Under the pieces are notes generated by a model. It had not been told where the DNA came from, searched no databases, and worked only from the letters and a program-made list of their open reading frames with translations. Source: Pseudomonas putida (GTDB lineage: Bacteria > Pseudomonadota > Gammaproteobacteria > Pseudomonadales > Pseudomonadaceae). From it: DNA of 64,000 nt. Below, piece after piece: positions 28,080-38,120 of the stretch; the stretch's first letter is position 1, and the number at the start of each line of letters is the position of its first letter. A program made the translations under genes and the position numbers. The stretch spans positions 248,001 through 312,000 of the forward strand of contig NZ_SMTE01000002.1 in NCBI RefSeq assembly GCF_004357765.1, written 5' to 3'.

Positions 28080-28472
28080 ATGAAAGACTGGCTGGACGAG
28101 ATCAAGTGGAACAGCGACGGGCTGGTACCGGCCATCGCCCAGGACCACAAGACCGGACGCGTGCTGATGATGGCCTGGATGAACCGTGAGTCGCTGGCGC
28201 TGACCGCCGCCGAACAACGCGCCATCTACTGGTCGCGCTCGCGTGGCAAGCTGTGGCGCAAGGGCGAAGAGTCCGGCCATATCCAGAAGCTGCACGAAAT
28301 GCGCCTGGACTGCGATGCCGACGTGATCATCCTGATGGTCGAGCAACTGGGCCACATCGCCTGCCATACCGGCCGCGAAAGCTGCTTCTATCGCGTCTTC
28401 GAGAACGGCCAGTGGAATACCGTCGACCCGGTCCTGAAGGACCCGCACGCCATCTACAACGCAGGACACTGA
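28080..28472 (+). CDS. hisI: HisI, phosphoribosyl-AMP cyclohydrolase
   Basis: 130 aa enzyme of histidine synthesis that opens the purine ring of PR-AMP. Key parts: [43 protein letters not shown] (metal-binding Asp and Cys) and [12 protein letters not shown] (zinc Cys). It is the stand-alone form with hisE as a separate gene, in contrast to the fused HisIE of enterics. GGAG at 28070-28073 supports the ATG at 28080. Confidence 0.97.
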   Translation: MKDWLDEIKWNSDGLVPAIAQDHKTGRVLMMAWMNRESLALTAAEQRAIYWSRSRGKLWRKGEESGHIQKLHEMRLDCDADVIILMVEQLGHIACHTGRESCFYRVFENGQWNTVDPVLKDPHAIYNAGH

Positions 28473-28473
28473 C

Positions 28474-28809
28474 ATGAGCGACACCCTCGCCCGCCTGGCC
28501 GAAGTGCTGGAGCAACGCAAGCAAGCGGCCCCCGACAGCTCCTATGTGGCCAGCCTGTACCACAAGGGTCTGAACAAGATTCTGGAAAAGCTCGGCGAAG
28601 AGTCCGTCGAGACCATCATCGCCGCCAAGGATGCCGCCATCAGCCACGATTGCAGCGATGTCATCTATGAAACCGCCGACCTGTGGTTTCATAGCCTGGT
28701 GATGCTCAGCGCCCTGGGCCAGCACCCACAAGCCGTGCTCGACGAGCTGGAGCGCCGTTTCGGCCTCTCGGGCCACGATGAAAAAGCCGCCCGGCAACCG
28801 TCGGCCTGA
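28474..28809 (+). CDS. hisE: HisE, phosphoribosyl-ATP pyrophosphatase
   Basis: 111 aa all-helical MazG-like enzyme acting one step before HisI. The signature is [21 protein letters not shown] followed by ETIIAAKD and [14 protein letters not shown], giving the acidic Mg-binding residues E-E-x-x-E and E-x-x-D. One base separates it from hisI, so the two are co-translated and act together. Confidence 0.96.
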   Translation: MSDTLARLAEVLEQRKQAAPDSSYVASLYHKGLNKILEKLGEESVETIIAAKDAAISHDCSDVIYETADLWFHSLVMLSALGQHPQAVLDELERRFGLSGHDEKAARQPSA

Positions 28810-28833
28810 CTACAAGCGTTCTAGGAGAACACC

Positions 28834-29121
28834 ATGGGTATTTTTGACTGGAAACACTGGATCGTCCTGCTGATCGTCGTCGTGCTGGTATTCGGCACCA
28901 AGAAGCTGAAGAACCTCGGCGGCGACCTGGGCGAATCGATCAAGGGCTTCCGCAAGGCGATGAGCGACGAGGAAAACAAACCTGCCGAGCCAACCCCGCC
29001 ACCGGCCCAGCCCGTGCCACCGGTGCAGTCTGCCCAACAGCAAACCAGCGCCCCGCAGAACCAGGGCCACACCATCGAGGGCCAGGCCCAGCCGGTCCAA
29101 GAGCCACAACGGAAAGACTGA
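28834..29121 (+). CDS. tatA: TatA, twin-arginine translocase pore subunit
   Basis: 95 aa: a single N-terminal membrane helix (about 7-21, [18 protein letters not shown]), the FG hinge, an amphipathic helix ([19 protein letters not shown]) and a long Pro/Gln-rich tail. A strong CTAGGAGAAC site precedes the ATG. It starts tatA-tatB-tatC, 24 bp after hisE, and exports folded twin-arginine proteins. Confidence 0.95.
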   Translation: MGIFDWKHWIVLLIVVVLVFGTKKLKNLGGDLGESIKGFRKAMSDEENKPAEPTPPPAQPVPPVQSAQQQTSAPQNQGHTIEGQAQPVQEPQRKD

Positions 29122-29124
29122 CCC

Positions 29125-29484
29125 ATGTTCGGCATCAGCTTCAGCGAGTTGCTGCTCGTCGGCCTGGTCGCCCTGCTGGTGCTCGGTCCCGAACGCCTGC
29201 CGGGTGCGGCGCGTACGGCGGGACTGTGGGTCGGTCGGCTCAAGCGCAGCTTCAATACCATCAAGATGGAAGTCGAGCGCGAAATCGGCGCTGACGATAT
29301 CCGTCGTCAGTTGCACAACGAGCACATCCTGCAGATGGAACAGGAAGCCAAGCGCATCCTCAACCCGCAGACGCCACCTGCTCAGGCACCCGCTACCAAC
29401 GCGAGCGATGCGCCGAGCACGCCGGCAGCGCCGGTCAGCGCACCTGAGCAGCCCGAACAGCCCCAACCGCCGCGAGCCCCATGA
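29125..29484 (+). CDS. tatB: TatB, twin-arginine translocase receptor subunit
   Basis: 119 aa. It begins [26 protein letters not shown], with the conserved membrane Glu and the L-G-P-E-R-L-P hinge typical of TatB. A charged amphipathic helix ([25 protein letters not shown]) and a Pro/Ala-rich tail follow. TatB binds TatC and receives substrates. Three bases separate it from tatA, and its end overlaps tatC by 4 bp. Confidence 0.95.
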   Translation: MFGISFSELLLVGLVALLVLGPERLPGAARTAGLWVGRLKRSFNTIKMEVEREIGADDIRRQLHNEHILQMEQEAKRILNPQTPPAQAPATNASDAPSTPAAPVSAPEQPEQPQPPRAP

Positions 29485-30269
29485 GCGATAATCCGGAACA
29501 CGACCAGCCCATGCCGCTGGTCTCGCACCTGACCGAACTGCGAACTCGCCTACTACGTTGCGTGGCGGTGATCTTCCTGATCTTTGCCGGGCTGTTCTCC
29601 TTCGCCCAGCAGATCTACACCCTGGTGTCGGCGCCGCTGCGCGACCACCTGCCGGCCAATGCGACGATGATCGCCACCGATGTGGCCTCGCCGTTCCTGA
29701 CCCCGTTCAAGCTGACCATGATCGTCTCGCTGTTCCTGGCGATTCCGTTCATTCTCCAGCAGATCTGGGGCTTCATCGCACCTGGGCTGTATCGCCATGA
29801 AAAGCGCGTCGCCATCCCGCTGCTGGTGTCGAGCATCCTGCTGTTCTACGCCGGCATGGCCTTCGCCTATTTCCTGGTATTCCCGCTGATGTTCAAGTTC
29901 TTCGCCGCTGCCACACCCGATGGCGTGGCGATGATGACCGACATCGCCAGCTACCTCGACTTCGTCATGACGTTGTTCTTCGCCTTCGGCGTGGCCTTCG
30001 AGATCCCGGTGGCAGTGGTGCTGCTGATATGGATCGGCGTGGTCGACGTGAAATACCTGAAAAAAGCCCGCCCCTACGTGATCATCGGTTGCTTCGTGGT
30101 CGGCATGGTCCTTACGCCACCGGACATCTTCTCGCAAACGCTGCTCGCCGTGCCCATGTGGCTGCTGTTCGAGATCGGCGTGCTGTGTGGCAGCCTGATC
30201 CGCAAACGTGGTCACGACGAGCAACCGGCCGACGATCACAACGACCAACCGCCTGCGACCCAACCGTGA
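29481..30269 (+). CDS. tatC: TatC, twin-arginine signal receptor
   Basis: 262 aa with six membrane segments. The conserved N-terminal [16 protein letters not shown] and the periplasmic FxxPF region ([14 protein letters not shown]), then [15 protein letters not shown], are TatC hallmarks. The C-terminal tail is rich in Asp, Gln and Pro. It overlaps tatB and the following rsmE (GTGA), so all four are probably one transcript. Confidence 0.96.
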   Translation: MSDNPEHDQPMPLVSHLTELRTRLLRCVAVIFLIFAGLFSFAQQIYTLVSAPLRDHLPANATMIATDVASPFLTPFKLTMIVSLFLAIPFILQQIWGFIAPGLYRHEKRVAIPLLVSSILLFYAGMAFAYFLVFPLMFKFFAAATPDGVAMMTDIASYLDFVMTLFFAFGVAFEIPVAVVLLIWIGVVDVKYLKKARPYVIIGCFVVGMVLTPPDIFSQTLLAVPMWLLFEIGVLCGSLIRKRGHDEQPADDHNDQPPATQP

Positions 30270-30973
30270 ATCTGTTGCTGCTCGAGGAGGCCGATTTCGT
30301 GTCGGCCGACCGCGTCGTGTTGGCAGACCGGCGCTTCACCCACATGCAGCAGATCCATGGCGTGGTAGTGGGCGATACGCTGCGCGTTGGCCGTATCGGT
30401 GGGCTGATGGGCCAGGCCACCGTCATGCGCCTGGAACGGCACGAAGCCGAACTGCAGGTGGCCTTCGACCAATCGCCACCGGCCAAGCTGCCGTTGACCC
30501 TGGTGTTGGCCGTACCCCGGCCGAAGATGTTGCGTCGACTGTTCCAGACCATCGCCACTCTGGGCGTGCCTCGGCTGATCCTGGTCAACAGCTACAAGGT
30601 CGAGAAGAGCTTCTGGCAAACCCCGTTCCTCAGCCCCGAAAGCGTTCGGGAAAACCTCATTCTCGGCCTTGAGCAGGCGCGCGATACGGTGCTGCCCGAG
30701 GTGATCATCGAGAAACGCTTCAAACCGTTCGTCGAAGACCGGCTGCCGGCCATCGCCCACGGCACCCTTGGCCTGGTCGGCCATCCCGGCCCCTACCCAG
30801 CCTGCCCGCGCGCCGTGGAGGGCCCGGTAACCCTGGCGATCGGCCCTGAAGGGGGCTGGATTCCCTATGAGGTGGACCTGCTGACCAAGGCCGGGCTGGC
30901 CCCGGTGCAACTGGGCGACCGGATCCTGCGAGTGGAAACGGCAGTCACCGCCCTGCTTTCGCGAATTTTCTGA
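30266..30973 (+). CDS. rsmE: RsmE-type 16S rRNA (uracil1498-N3)-methyltransferase
   Basis: 235 aa from a GTG overlapping the tatC stop. It is a SPOUT-fold enzyme: N-terminal PUA-like part, the [16 protein letters not shown] strand, then the knot motifs [15 protein letters not shown] and [15 protein letters not shown]. The second knot motif differs from the canonical GPRVLRTETA seen in the partial gene at the window start, so this is the more diverged paralogue and its target may differ. Confidence 0.88.
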   Translation: MNLLLLEEADFVSADRVVLADRRFTHMQQIHGVVVGDTLRVGRIGGLMGQATVMRLERHEAELQVAFDQSPPAKLPLTLVLAVPRPKMLRRLFQTIATLGVPRLILVNSYKVEKSFWQTPFLSPESVRENLILGLEQARDTVLPEVIIEKRFKPFVEDRLPAIAHGTLGLVGHPGPYPACPRAVEGPVTLAIGPEGGWIPYEVDLLTKAGLAPVQLGDRILRVETAVTALLSRIF

Positions 30974-31072
30974 CCAAACGGTTAGCTTTAAGCCATCAAG
31001 TTTCTCCGGCGTGGGCCGATGCCCTGGCATCACAACAACAATTCGTGCTGCCACATCGCCGGGGAGTCACCT

Positions 31073-32650
31073 ATGTACCAATGGTTTGCCCAATCGCTGG
31101 GGAATGTAAGCGTCAATCGTAAACTGGGCCTGGGGTTCGGCCTGGTGCTATTGCTCACCCTGGCCATTACCGCCACGGGCTGGACGGGCATGGACAGCAT
31201 CATCCATCGAGGTGACAAGCTGGGGAACATCTCGGTGATCCACCAGTACACTCAGGAGCTGCGCATCGCTCGCCAGGCCTATGCGCTCAATCCCGACAGC
31301 GCCACGGTGACGCAGTTGGAGGCAGCACTGGATCAGCTCGAACGACAGATCCAGCGCATGCAGGCAGTGATCGAGGAACCCCAGGACCACCAGCGCCTGG
31401 GACAGCAGCTCGATGCCGTGCGCCAATACCGACAGGCTTTCGCCGAGCTCAAGCAAGCAGGCAGCGCGGGCGCTGCGGCGCCCCAAGTGCTACAGCGCAT
31501 GGCAGACCAAGGCAGCCTTCTGCTTGAGGCCAGCAAGGCCATGACCCTGTCGCAGACCAAGGTGCGCGATGACGGCGCTCGCCGGGCCAAGATGCTGCTG
31601 GCCGGGGCTACCGGCCTCGCCCTGCTCCTGGGGCTGCTCGCCGCCTGGTCGATCACCCGGCAGATCGTCGTACCGCTGCGCCAGACCCTGGCCGCAGCCG
31701 ACCTCATCGCCAACGGCGACCTACGCGAAACCGCCCGAGTCGAACGGGGCGATGAGCTGGGCCAGTTGCAAGCCAGCATGCAGCGTATGACCCAACGCCT
31801 GCGGGAACTGATCTCCGGCATCGGCGACGGCGTCACGCAGATCGCCAGCGCCGCCGAGGAACTGTCAGCGGTCACCGAGCAGACCAGCGCCGGGGTCACC
31901 AACCAGAAGGTGGAGACCGACCAGGTGGCCACCGCCATGAACCAGATGACCGCCACCGTTCACGAAGTGGCACGTAACGCTGAGCAGGCGTCGGAGGCCG
32001 CACTCATGGCCGACCAGCAAGCCCGCGAAGGTGATCGCGTGGTCGGCGAAGCCGTCGCCCAGATCGAGCGACTGGCCGGCGAGGTGGTGAACTCCAGCGA
32101 GGCGATGAACCAGCTCAAGGCAGAAAGCGACAAGATCGGCAGCGTGCTGGACGTGATCAAGTCGGTTGCCCAGCAGACCAACCTGCTGGCCCTCAACGCC
32201 GCCATCGAAGCGGCCCGGGCCGGCGAAGCCGGACGTGGCTTCGCAGTGGTCGCCGACGAAGTGCGCAGCCTGGCCCAACGCACGCAACAGTCGACGGAAG
32301 AAATCGAAGAGCTGATCGCCAGCCTGCAGAATGGCACCCAACGCGTCGCCAGCGTGATGCAGAACAGCCGCGAGCTGACCGACAGCAGCGTCGAGCTGAC
32401 CCGCCGGGCAGGCGGTTCGCTGGATACCATCACCCGCACCGTCTCGGCCATTCAGGCCATGAACCAGCAGATCGCCACGGCGGCCGAGCAGCAGAGCGCG
32501 GTGGCCGAGGAAATCAACCGGAGCGTGATGAACGTGCGGGACATTTCCGATCAGACGTCGGCGGCGAGTGAGGAGACCGCCAGTTCCAGCGTGGAACTGG
32601 CGCGTCTGGGGACGCATCTGCAGGGGCTGGTGGGGCGGTTCAAGCTCTGA
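31073..32650 (+). CDS. Methyl-accepting chemotaxis receptor
   Basis: 525 aa. Membrane segment 1 is at about 20-38, then a periplasmic ligand-binding region of about 135-140 residues, membrane segment 2 (about 174-196), HAMP (with [17 protein letters not shown]), and a signalling domain whose tip reads [30 protein letters not shown] in segments. The ligand region is all helical and fits a single four-helix bundle. The locus matches that of the citrate receptor McpQ of P. putida KT2440 as I remember it, but that protein has a helical bimodular sensor nearly twice as long, so the ligand cannot be assumed. The start is taken at [17 protein letters not shown]; an upstream ATG at 31019 is not supported. 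Confidence 0.92.
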   Translation: MYQWFAQSLGNVSVNRKLGLGFGLVLLLTLAITATGWTGMDSIIHRGDKLGNISVIHQYTQELRIARQAYALNPDSATVTQLEAALDQLERQIQRMQAVIEEPQDHQRLGQQLDAVRQYRQAFAELKQAGSAGAAAPQVLQRMADQGSLLLEASKAMTLSQTKVRDDGARRAKMLLAGATGLALLLGLLAAWSITRQIVVPLRQTLAAADLIANGDLRETARVERGDELGQLQASMQRMTQRLRELISGIGDGVTQIASAAEELSAVTEQTSAGVTNQKVETDQVATAMNQMTATVHEVARNAEQASEAALMADQQAREGDRVVGEAVAQIERLAGEVVNSSEAMNQLKAESDKIGSVLDVIKSVAQQTNLLALNAAIEAARAGEAGRGFAVVADEVRSLAQRTQQSTEEIEELIASLQNGTQRVASVMQNSRELTDSSVELTRRAGGSLDTITRTVSAIQAMNQQIATAAEQQSAVAEEINRSVMNVRDISDQTSAASEETASSSVELARLGTHLQGLVGRFKL

Positions 32651-32673
32651 TCTGAGGAATGGGTCGCTGTACT

Positions 32674-32705
32674 GGCCTCTTCGCGGGTAACCCCGCCAAG
32701 AGGCC
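32674..32705. terminator. REP-like bidirectional hairpin after the chemoreceptor
   Basis: GGCCTCTT (32674-32681) pairs perfectly with AAGAGGCC (32698-32705), with inner CGGG/CCCG pairing. It lies between the convergent stops of the chemoreceptor and the ABC ATPase. The sequence resembles a P. putida REP unit. Confidence 0.75.
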
Positions 32706-32712
32706 GCTGCGG

Positions 32713-33447
32713 TTACAGCACCTGGCGCAGGAACGCCTGGGCCCGCGGGTCCCGTGGCGCATCGAAGAACGCCGCTGGCGCGGCGTCCTCGAGCAGCTTG
32801 CCGTGATCGAAGAACAGCACGCGATCGGCCACTTCCCGGGCGAAGCCCATCTCGTGGGTCACGCAGACCATGGTCATGCCTTCCTGGGCCAAAGTCTTCA
32901 TGACGTCGAGCACTTCGCCGACCATTTCCGGGTCGAGCGCCGAGGTCGGCTCGTCGAACAGCATGACCTTGGGCTCCATGGCCAGGGCTCGGGCAATTGC
33001 CACGCGCTGCTGCTGACCGCCGGAGAGCCGCGACGGGTACTCGTTGGCTTTTTCCGCGATACCGACCTTTTCCAGCAGCGCTCGCGCCTTGGCCTCGCGC
33101 TCGGTCTTGCCACGCTTGCGTACCACTTTCTGCGCCAGGCACAGGTTCTCCAGCACGGTCATGTGCGGGAAAAGGTTGAAGTGCTGGAAGACCATGCCGA
33201 CTTCGCGGCGGTAGGCATTGATGTCGGTCTTCGGGTCGTCCAGACACAGCCCGCCGATGGACACATGCCCGGCGTCGAAATGCTCCAGGCCGTTGAGGCA
33301 CCGCAGGAAGGTGGACTTGCCCGAACCCGACGGACCGAGCACCACCACGACTTCGCCCTTGGCCACCTGGGTGGTGACGTTGTCCACCGCGCGCACCACC
33401 TGGCCGCGGGTGTCGAAGACTTTCAGCAGGTCACGAACTTCAATCAC
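32713..33447 (-). CDS. Polar amino-acid ABC transporter, ATP-binding protein
   Basis: 244 aa ABC ATPase of the GlnQ/HisP class. Walker A is GPSGSGKST (about 38-46), the Q loop is in [17 protein letters not shown], the signature is [15 protein letters not shown], Walker B is [14 protein letters not shown] and the switch His is in VTHEM. GTG at 33447 overlaps the permease stop by 8 bp and gives the usual [11 protein letters not shown] start; a TTG three codons earlier is the alternative. It is the last gene of the binding protein-permease-ATPase operon. Confidence 0.95.
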   Translation of the reverse strand: MIEVRDLLKVFDTRGQVVRAVDNVTTQVAKGEVVVVLGPSGSGKSTFLRCLNGLEHFDAGHVSIGGLCLDDPKTDINAYRREVGMVFQHFNLFPHMTVLENLCLAQKVVRKRGKTEREAKARALLEKVGIAEKANEYPSRLSGGQQQRVAIARALAMEPKVMLFDEPTSALDPEMVGEVLDVMKTLAQEGMTMVCVTHEMGFAREVADRVLFFDHGKLLEDAAPAAFFDAPRDPRAQAFLRQVL

Positions 33448-34402
33448 TTTGCGCAAGCCTCCGCTCGAGCCGGCTGGCCAGGTGCGACAGCGGCAGGTTG
33501 ATCAGCAGGTACAAGCCTGCCACGCAGAACCAGATCTCGAAGGTCGAGAACGAGGTGGTGATGGCCTCGCGGCCGCTCTTGGTCAGCTCGGTGATGGCGA
33601 TCACCGACACCAGCGAGGTGTCCTTGACCAGGCTGATGAACTGCCCGGCCAGCGGCGGCAACACGCGCTTGAAGGCCTGCGGCAGAATCACATGGCGCAT
33701 CGACTGCCCGGCGTTCAAGCCCAGCGAACGGGCCGCTTCGTTCTGGCCCTTGGCGATCGACTGCACACCGGCCCGGACGATTTCCGCCACATAGGCACCC
33801 GTGAACAGCGCCAGCGCCGCTACCCCGGCGAACTCCCGTGACAGGTTGAGCACCGTACCGATGAAGAAGTAGAAGATGAAGATCTGCACCAGCAACGGTG
33901 TGCCACGCACCAGTTCGACGTACACACTGGACAGGTCGCGCAGGGTCGGGTTGCTGGACAAACGGCACAGCCCGGCGACCAAGCCGATCAGCAGCCCCAT
34001 CGCCCCGGAGAGCACCGAAATCCACAAGGTCGTCCAAAGGCCCCAGGCCAAGGGGCCTGCGGCCCAGTGACGGGTCACACCGATCTGATCACCTTCGGCG
34101 ACGTCATCGCCTCGGCTCAGTTGCAGGCTGTCCTTGGCCACGTCGAGCACTTGCTCATCGCCGTTTTCATCCTTGAGCGTGACACGCGCGGTGTCACCGG
34201 AAACGACGATTTCCTGCACGCTGCCATAGCCGGCTGCCCGCTGCACCTCTTCCGCCTTGTAGGCGAAATACTGAGGTACACGGTTCCAGCGCCACTCGTA
34301 GGAAATCATCGAGGTGGCCAGGTACATGCTGAAGGCCAGGCCCACCAGGACCAGCGCGGTCAGCGCATGCCAGGGCCACTGGGCTTTCTTGTGTTTGATC
34401 AC
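33440..34402 (-). CDS. Polar amino-acid ABC transporter, permease
   Basis: 320 aa from a GTG at 34402 with GGAG upstream. One N-terminal membrane segment (about 11-31) is followed by an unusual soluble insert (about 35-115, GEIV... to ...[15 protein letters not shown]) facing the periplasm. Then comes the HisM/GlnP-type permease domain with [15 protein letters not shown] and the EAA loop ([22 protein letters not shown]). The insert is a special trait of this permease subfamily. Confidence 0.93.
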   Translation of the reverse strand: MIKHKKAQWPWHALTALVLVGLAFSMYLATSMISYEWRWNRVPQYFAYKAEEVQRAAGYGSVQEIVVSGDTARVTLKDENGDEQVLDVAKDSLQLSRGDDVAEGDQIGVTRHWAAGPLAWGLWTTLWISVLSGAMGLLIGLVAGLCRLSSNPTLRDLSSVYVELVRGTPLLVQIFIFYFFIGTVLNLSREFAGVAALALFTGAYVAEIVRAGVQSIAKGQNEAARSLGLNAGQSMRHVILPQAFKRVLPPLAGQFISLVKDTSLVSVIAITELTKSGREAITTSFSTFEIWFCVAGLYLLINLPLSHLASRLERRLAQSD

Positions 34403-34423
34403 GTGGAGCACTCCAGAAAGGCA

Positions 34424-34504
34424 CAAGCCGCAAGCTGCAAGCTGCAAGAAAAAGCGGACCGAGTATTGATCCGCTTCTTCTTGCAGCTTGCAACTTGCGG
34501 CTTG
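34424..34504. repeat. Near-perfect long palindrome inside the ABC operon
   Basis: Arms 34424-34458 and 34470-34504 (35 bp each) pair with only two mismatches around an 11-base centre. The left arm begins CAAGCCGCAAGCTGCAAGCT. It is the best-kept copy of the family also seen at 9249-9340, 15396-15489 and 17497-17613. Sitting between the binding-protein gene and the permease gene, it can shape relative expression by stalling RNA decay or transcription. Confidence 0.9.
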
Positions 34505-34514
34505 ACGCTGCCTT

Positions 34515-35315
34515 TTATTCCATTTCCTTCAGCCAGTCCTTGTTCTTGAACCACTTGTCGTGGATACGATCGTAGGTTCCGTCATGCTTGATCTGGTGCA
34601 GGAAGTTGTTGATGAAGTTGATGCTGTCGTAATCGCCCTTCTTCAGGCCGAAGGCCAGTGGCTCGAAGGTGAACGGCTTGTCGAGGAAGACCAGCTTGCC
34701 GGCGCCCATCTTCTCCACGGCCACCACGTTGTAGGGAGCATCGTAGACAAAGGCATCGGCCTTGCCGTTGACCAGGTCCATCACCGCTTCCGGCTCGTTG
34801 TCATAGCCATGGTACTTGGCCTTGCTCATCAGCTTCTTGGTCACCATCTCACCGGTGGTGCCGAGCTTGGAGGTGATGCGGTACTTCTCGTTGTTCAGGT
34901 CCTTGTACGACTTGATCTCGCCCGCCAGCTCCTTGCGGATCAGCAGGGTCTGGCCCACGACGATGAACGGTTCGGAGAAGTTCAGACGCAGGTTGCGTTC
35001 CTGGGTCAGGGTCATGCCGCTGCCGATCATGTCGAACTTGTCGGTCAACAGAGCCGGGATGATGCCGTCATAGGCAGTGGACACTGCCTCGAACTTGACG
35101 CCCATGGACTTGGCCATCGCCTTGAGAATGTCGACTTCGAAGCCGATGATCTCGCCGCGCTTGTTGGTCATCTGGAAGGGCATGTAGGTCGGGTCCATGC
35201 CCACCCGCAGGGTGCCACGCTTGACCGCGTCGTCGATGGCGCCGGCTTGCGCCGCCGTGACCGCGACCAGCGCAGTCACACCGACCAGCAGCCGCGAGAG
35301 GTATTTCTTGATCAT
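34515..35315 (-). CDS. Polar amino-acid ABC transporter, periplasmic binding protein
   Basis: 266 aa. A signal peptide (about 1-24, ending AQA) precedes a SBP_bac_3 domain: GTLRVGMDPTYMPFQM, GFEVDILKAMAKSMG, DGIIPALLTDKFDMIGSGMTLT and LGTTGEM. ATG at 35315 follows GGGGATC. It is the first gene of the operon. The class handles glutamate, glutamine, Arg/His or cystine types; the substrate is not readable from the sequence. Confidence 0.94.
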   Translation of the reverse strand: MIKKYLSRLLVGVTALVAVTAAQAGAIDDAVKRGTLRVGMDPTYMPFQMTNKRGEIIGFEVDILKAMAKSMGVKFEAVSTAYDGIIPALLTDKFDMIGSGMTLTQERNLRLNFSEPFIVVGQTLLIRKELAGEIKSYKDLNNEKYRITSKLGTTGEMVTKKLMSKAKYHGYDNEPEAVMDLVNGKADAFVYDAPYNVVAVEKMGAGKLVFLDKPFTFEPLAFGLKKGDYDSINFINNFLHQIKHDGTYDRIHDKWFKNKDWLKEME

Positions 35316-35491
35316 CACCAGATCCCCTAGCAAGAGAAATTACGAATCTTTTTATAGGCACGGCCGTACCCAGCAGTGCGCAATATCGGAGAGGGATGCT
35401 AACGCATGGCGGGCCTGGGACCTAGCGCCGGGGGGGACTTTGTTGGCCAAAATAGGTCTTGGCGGGGAAAAGCGTCGCGGCTGAACCCCCT

Positions 35492-35534
35492 CCTACAGGC
35501 CCGATGCGAGTCCTGTAGGAGCGGGCTTGCCCGC
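35492..35534. repeat. REP element upstream of the binding-protein gene, after opgH
   Basis: CCTACAGG (35492-35499) and CCTGTAGG (35512-35519) are inverted, directly followed by GCGGGC-TT-GCCCGC (35521-35534), the core of P. putida REP sequences. It lies in the 231-bp gap downstream of opgH read in its own direction and before the ABC operon's promoter region. Confidence 0.85.
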
Positions 35535-35546
35535 GAATGCGACCGA

Positions 35547-38120
35547 TCAGGCGCCGACGAGCGCCGGCTGGCCTTCGTTCTCGGGATGCAACGGCAACAG
35601 CGGCGAATGCGGATCGCTGTCGATCGAGGCCCGCCAGGCGTCGATCCATGCCGAATGATGGCCCGCCCACACCTGCTCGTGCAGGCGCGACAGGGCCACA
35701 GGGTCGCTCAGCAGCGCCAGGCGGGTGGCAAGGTCCAGCCCTTGCGGGCCGACTTCCAGCGCCTTGGCCACACGCTCGTCACGGTACGCCTCGATCGGCG
35801 CAGCCTGGCCGTGGCGTGCGGTACCCATGGCACAGGCCAGGGCATTCTGCCGGGGGTCGACCACCGCGCGCACGAAGCCGTCACGCAGGGCGTGCCAGCG
35901 ATTCTCGTGGGCGTACTGGTCGGTGGCCAGCAGCTCCTGCGGCGTTGCGTATTCCTCGGGGATGAGGAACAGCTTCTCGTCCTTGGCTGCCAGGCCCAGG
36001 CGCACGCGGCTGGAAATCACCGACACCGGGATCGACAGCAGCAACGAGCCGACGATCGGCGCCAGCCACCAGAGGAAGCTCGGGTTCAACCACGCCACCA
36101 ATCCGGCCCAGGCGAAGCCCAGCAGGGTCTGCGGGCCATGCCGACGCACCGCTTCGCTCCAGGGCGTGGAGTCGTCGTCGCGGCTGGGCGAATTCCAGGT
36201 CGCCGCCCAGCCGAGGAACGCGGCCAGCACGAAGCGGGTATGGAAGATCATGCGTACCGGCGCCAGCAACATGGAGAACAGCATCTCCATCAGCATCGAC
36301 AGGGTCACCTTGATGCGCCCACCGAACTCGGTCGCGCCCTTGGCCCAGATCAGGATGACACTGAGCAGTTTGGGCAGGAACAACAACACGATGGTGGTGG
36401 AGAACAGCGCCACGGCTTTTTCCGGGTGCCACTGCGGCCAGAGCGGGTAGAGCTGGTAAGGCTCGATGAAGTATTGCGGCTCCATCAGGGTGTTGGTCGC
36501 CAGCAACGCGGTCGACAGCACCAGGAACAGGAACCACAGCGGCGCCGACAGATACGACATCACCCCGGTGAGGAACACCGCCCGGTGCACCGGGTGCATG
36601 CCCTTGACCAGGAACAGGCGGAAGTTCATCAGGTTACCGTGACACCAGCGCCGGTCACGCTTGAGCTCGTCGAGCAGGTTCGGCGGCAGTTCTTCGTAGC
36701 TGCCCGGCAAGTCGTAGGCGATCCACACGCCCCAACCGGCGCGGCGCATGAGTGCCGCCTCGACGAAGTCGTGGGAGAGGATCGCACCGGCGAACGCGCC
36801 CTTGCCCGGCAACGGCGCCAGGGCGCAGTGCTCGATGAACGGCTTCATGCGAATGATCGCGTTGTGGCCCCAGTAGTGGGATTCGCCCAACTGCCAGAAG
36901 TGCAGGCCGGCGGTGAACAACGGACCATAGACGCGGGTGGCGAACTGCTGCATGCGCGCATACAGGGTGTCCATGCCCGACGCTTTCGGCGCGGTCTGGA
37001 TGATCCCCGCTTCCGGGTTGGCTTCCATCAGACGGACCAGACCACTCAGGCATTCACCGCTCATGACGCTGTCGGCGTCCAGCACGACCATATACTTGTA
37101 TTCGCCGCCCCAGCGACGGCAAAAATCATCGAGGTTACCGCTCTTGCGCTTCACCCGACGCCGGCGACGGCGGTAGAAGATGCGCCCGAAGCCTTTGGTT
37201 TCGGAGCACACATCCAGCCAGGCCTGTTGCTCGGCGACGGCGATGTCGGTGTCATTGGTGTCGCTGAGCACGAAGAAATCGAAACGGTCGAGGTTGCCGC
37301 TGGCGGCCACCGACTCGAACGTTGCGCGCAGGCCGGCGAACACACGCGGCACGTCTTCATTGCAGATTGGCATCACCAATGCGGTGCGTGCCTCCGGCGC
37401 GATCGGCTCATTGCCCGCACTGCTGCCAGAGATGCGATATTTGTCACGCCCGGTCAGCAGTTCGAGAAAACCCATCAAGGCGGTCCAGAAGCCTGCCGAA
37501 ACCCAGCAGAAGAGAATACCGAAGAGGATCAGGATGGAGGTCTGCAAGGCATACGGCCAGACCTGCACCACGGTGTCCCACAGCGGCTGGGCAAGAATCT
37601 CGTCAAGATCGACGAACGACCAGCCCTGATAAGGCAGGATGCCCTTCATGTACCAGCCGGCGACGATGGTCTGGCCGATCATGAGGGTCAGCAGGATGTA
37701 TCGGCGGATCGAGCCGACCGTGCGCCAGCGCGCCGGCGGCAGCTCGCGTTTGGGCGGTTGCGGGGCATTGGTGCGGCCGGTCATGCGTCGCCAGACGCGG
37801 ACCAGGACATTGGTGCGCCACGGTTCCGGAACCACTCGGGTGCGCTGGATCGGCGGCGCGATCTTGAGGCACACCCGACCGTTGCCGTCGACACCGAGCA
37901 TTTCGGCGTCTTCCAGCTCGGCGGCGCTGCCCACGGTCAGGCGTGCGCCGACCGAGGCCTGGACGGCCTCGGCGGAGGTGGCGGCCGGTTTGGCCGCCAG
38001 GCGTTGGTGCAGCTCACCGAACGAGGTGCAGCTGGCGAGTTCCGCGCGCTGCTCATCGCTCAGTGGGAGGTGGGCCAGATACTCGCCAAGCGATTCCGGC
38101 CTTGCGCTTGAGTTACTCAT
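35547..38120 (-). CDS. opgH: OpgH (MdoH), glucan glucosyltransferase
   Basis: 857 aa multi-membrane GT2-type enzyme that makes the beta-1,2 backbone of osmoregulated periplasmic glucans. An N-terminal soluble part (about 1-130) is followed by two membrane segments, the cytoplasmic catalytic domain ([47 protein letters not shown] as the Q/RxxRW-like motif) and a C-terminal group of membrane segments. The length agrees with Pseudomonas OpgH. It overlaps opgG by 8 bp. Confidence 0.96.
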   Translation of the reverse strand: MSNSSARPESLGEYLAHLPLSDEQRAELASCTSFGELHQRLAAKPAATSAEAVQASVGARLTVGSAAELEDAEMLGVDGNGRVCLKIAPPIQRTRVVPEPWRTNVLVRVWRRMTGRTNAPQPPKRELPPARWRTVGSIRRYILLTLMIGQTIVAGWYMKGILPYQGWSFVDLDEILAQPLWDTVVQVWPYALQTSILILFGILFCWVSAGFWTALMGFLELLTGRDKYRISGSSAGNEPIAPEARTALVMPICNEDVPRVFAGLRATFESVAASGNLDRFDFFVLSDTNDTDIAVAEQQAWLDVCSETKGFGRIFYRRRRRRVKRKSGNLDDFCRRWGGEYKYMVVLDADSVMSGECLSGLVRLMEANPEAGIIQTAPKASGMDTLYARMQQFATRVYGPLFTAGLHFWQLGESHYWGHNAIIRMKPFIEHCALAPLPGKGAFAGAILSHDFVEAALMRRAGWGVWIAYDLPGSYEELPPNLLDELKRDRRWCHGNLMNFRLFLVKGMHPVHRAVFLTGVMSYLSAPLWFLFLVLSTALLATNTLMEPQYFIEPYQLYPLWPQWHPEKAVALFSTTIVLLFLPKLLSVILIWAKGATEFGGRIKVTLSMLMEMLFSMLLAPVRMIFHTRFVLAAFLGWAATWNSPSRDDDSTPWSEAVRRHGPQTLLGFAWAGLVAWLNPSFLWWLAPIVGSLLLSIPVSVISSRVRLGLAAKDEKLFLIPEEYATPQELLATDQYAHENRWHALRDGFVRAVVDPRQNALACAMGTARHGQAAPIEAYRDERVAKALEVGPQGLDLATRLALLSDPVALSRLHEQVWAGHHSAWIDAWRASIDSDPHSPLLPLHPENEGQPALVGA

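Noticed and set aside
31073-32650. Naming the chemoreceptor mcpQ
   Set aside because: The sensor is about half the expected length, so ligand and name cannot be carried over by position.
35406-38111. 901-codon open frame opposite opgH
   Set aside because: Shadow of a GC-rich gene. The protein is full of Arg, Gln and His with no recognisable domain, while opgH on the other strand is certain.
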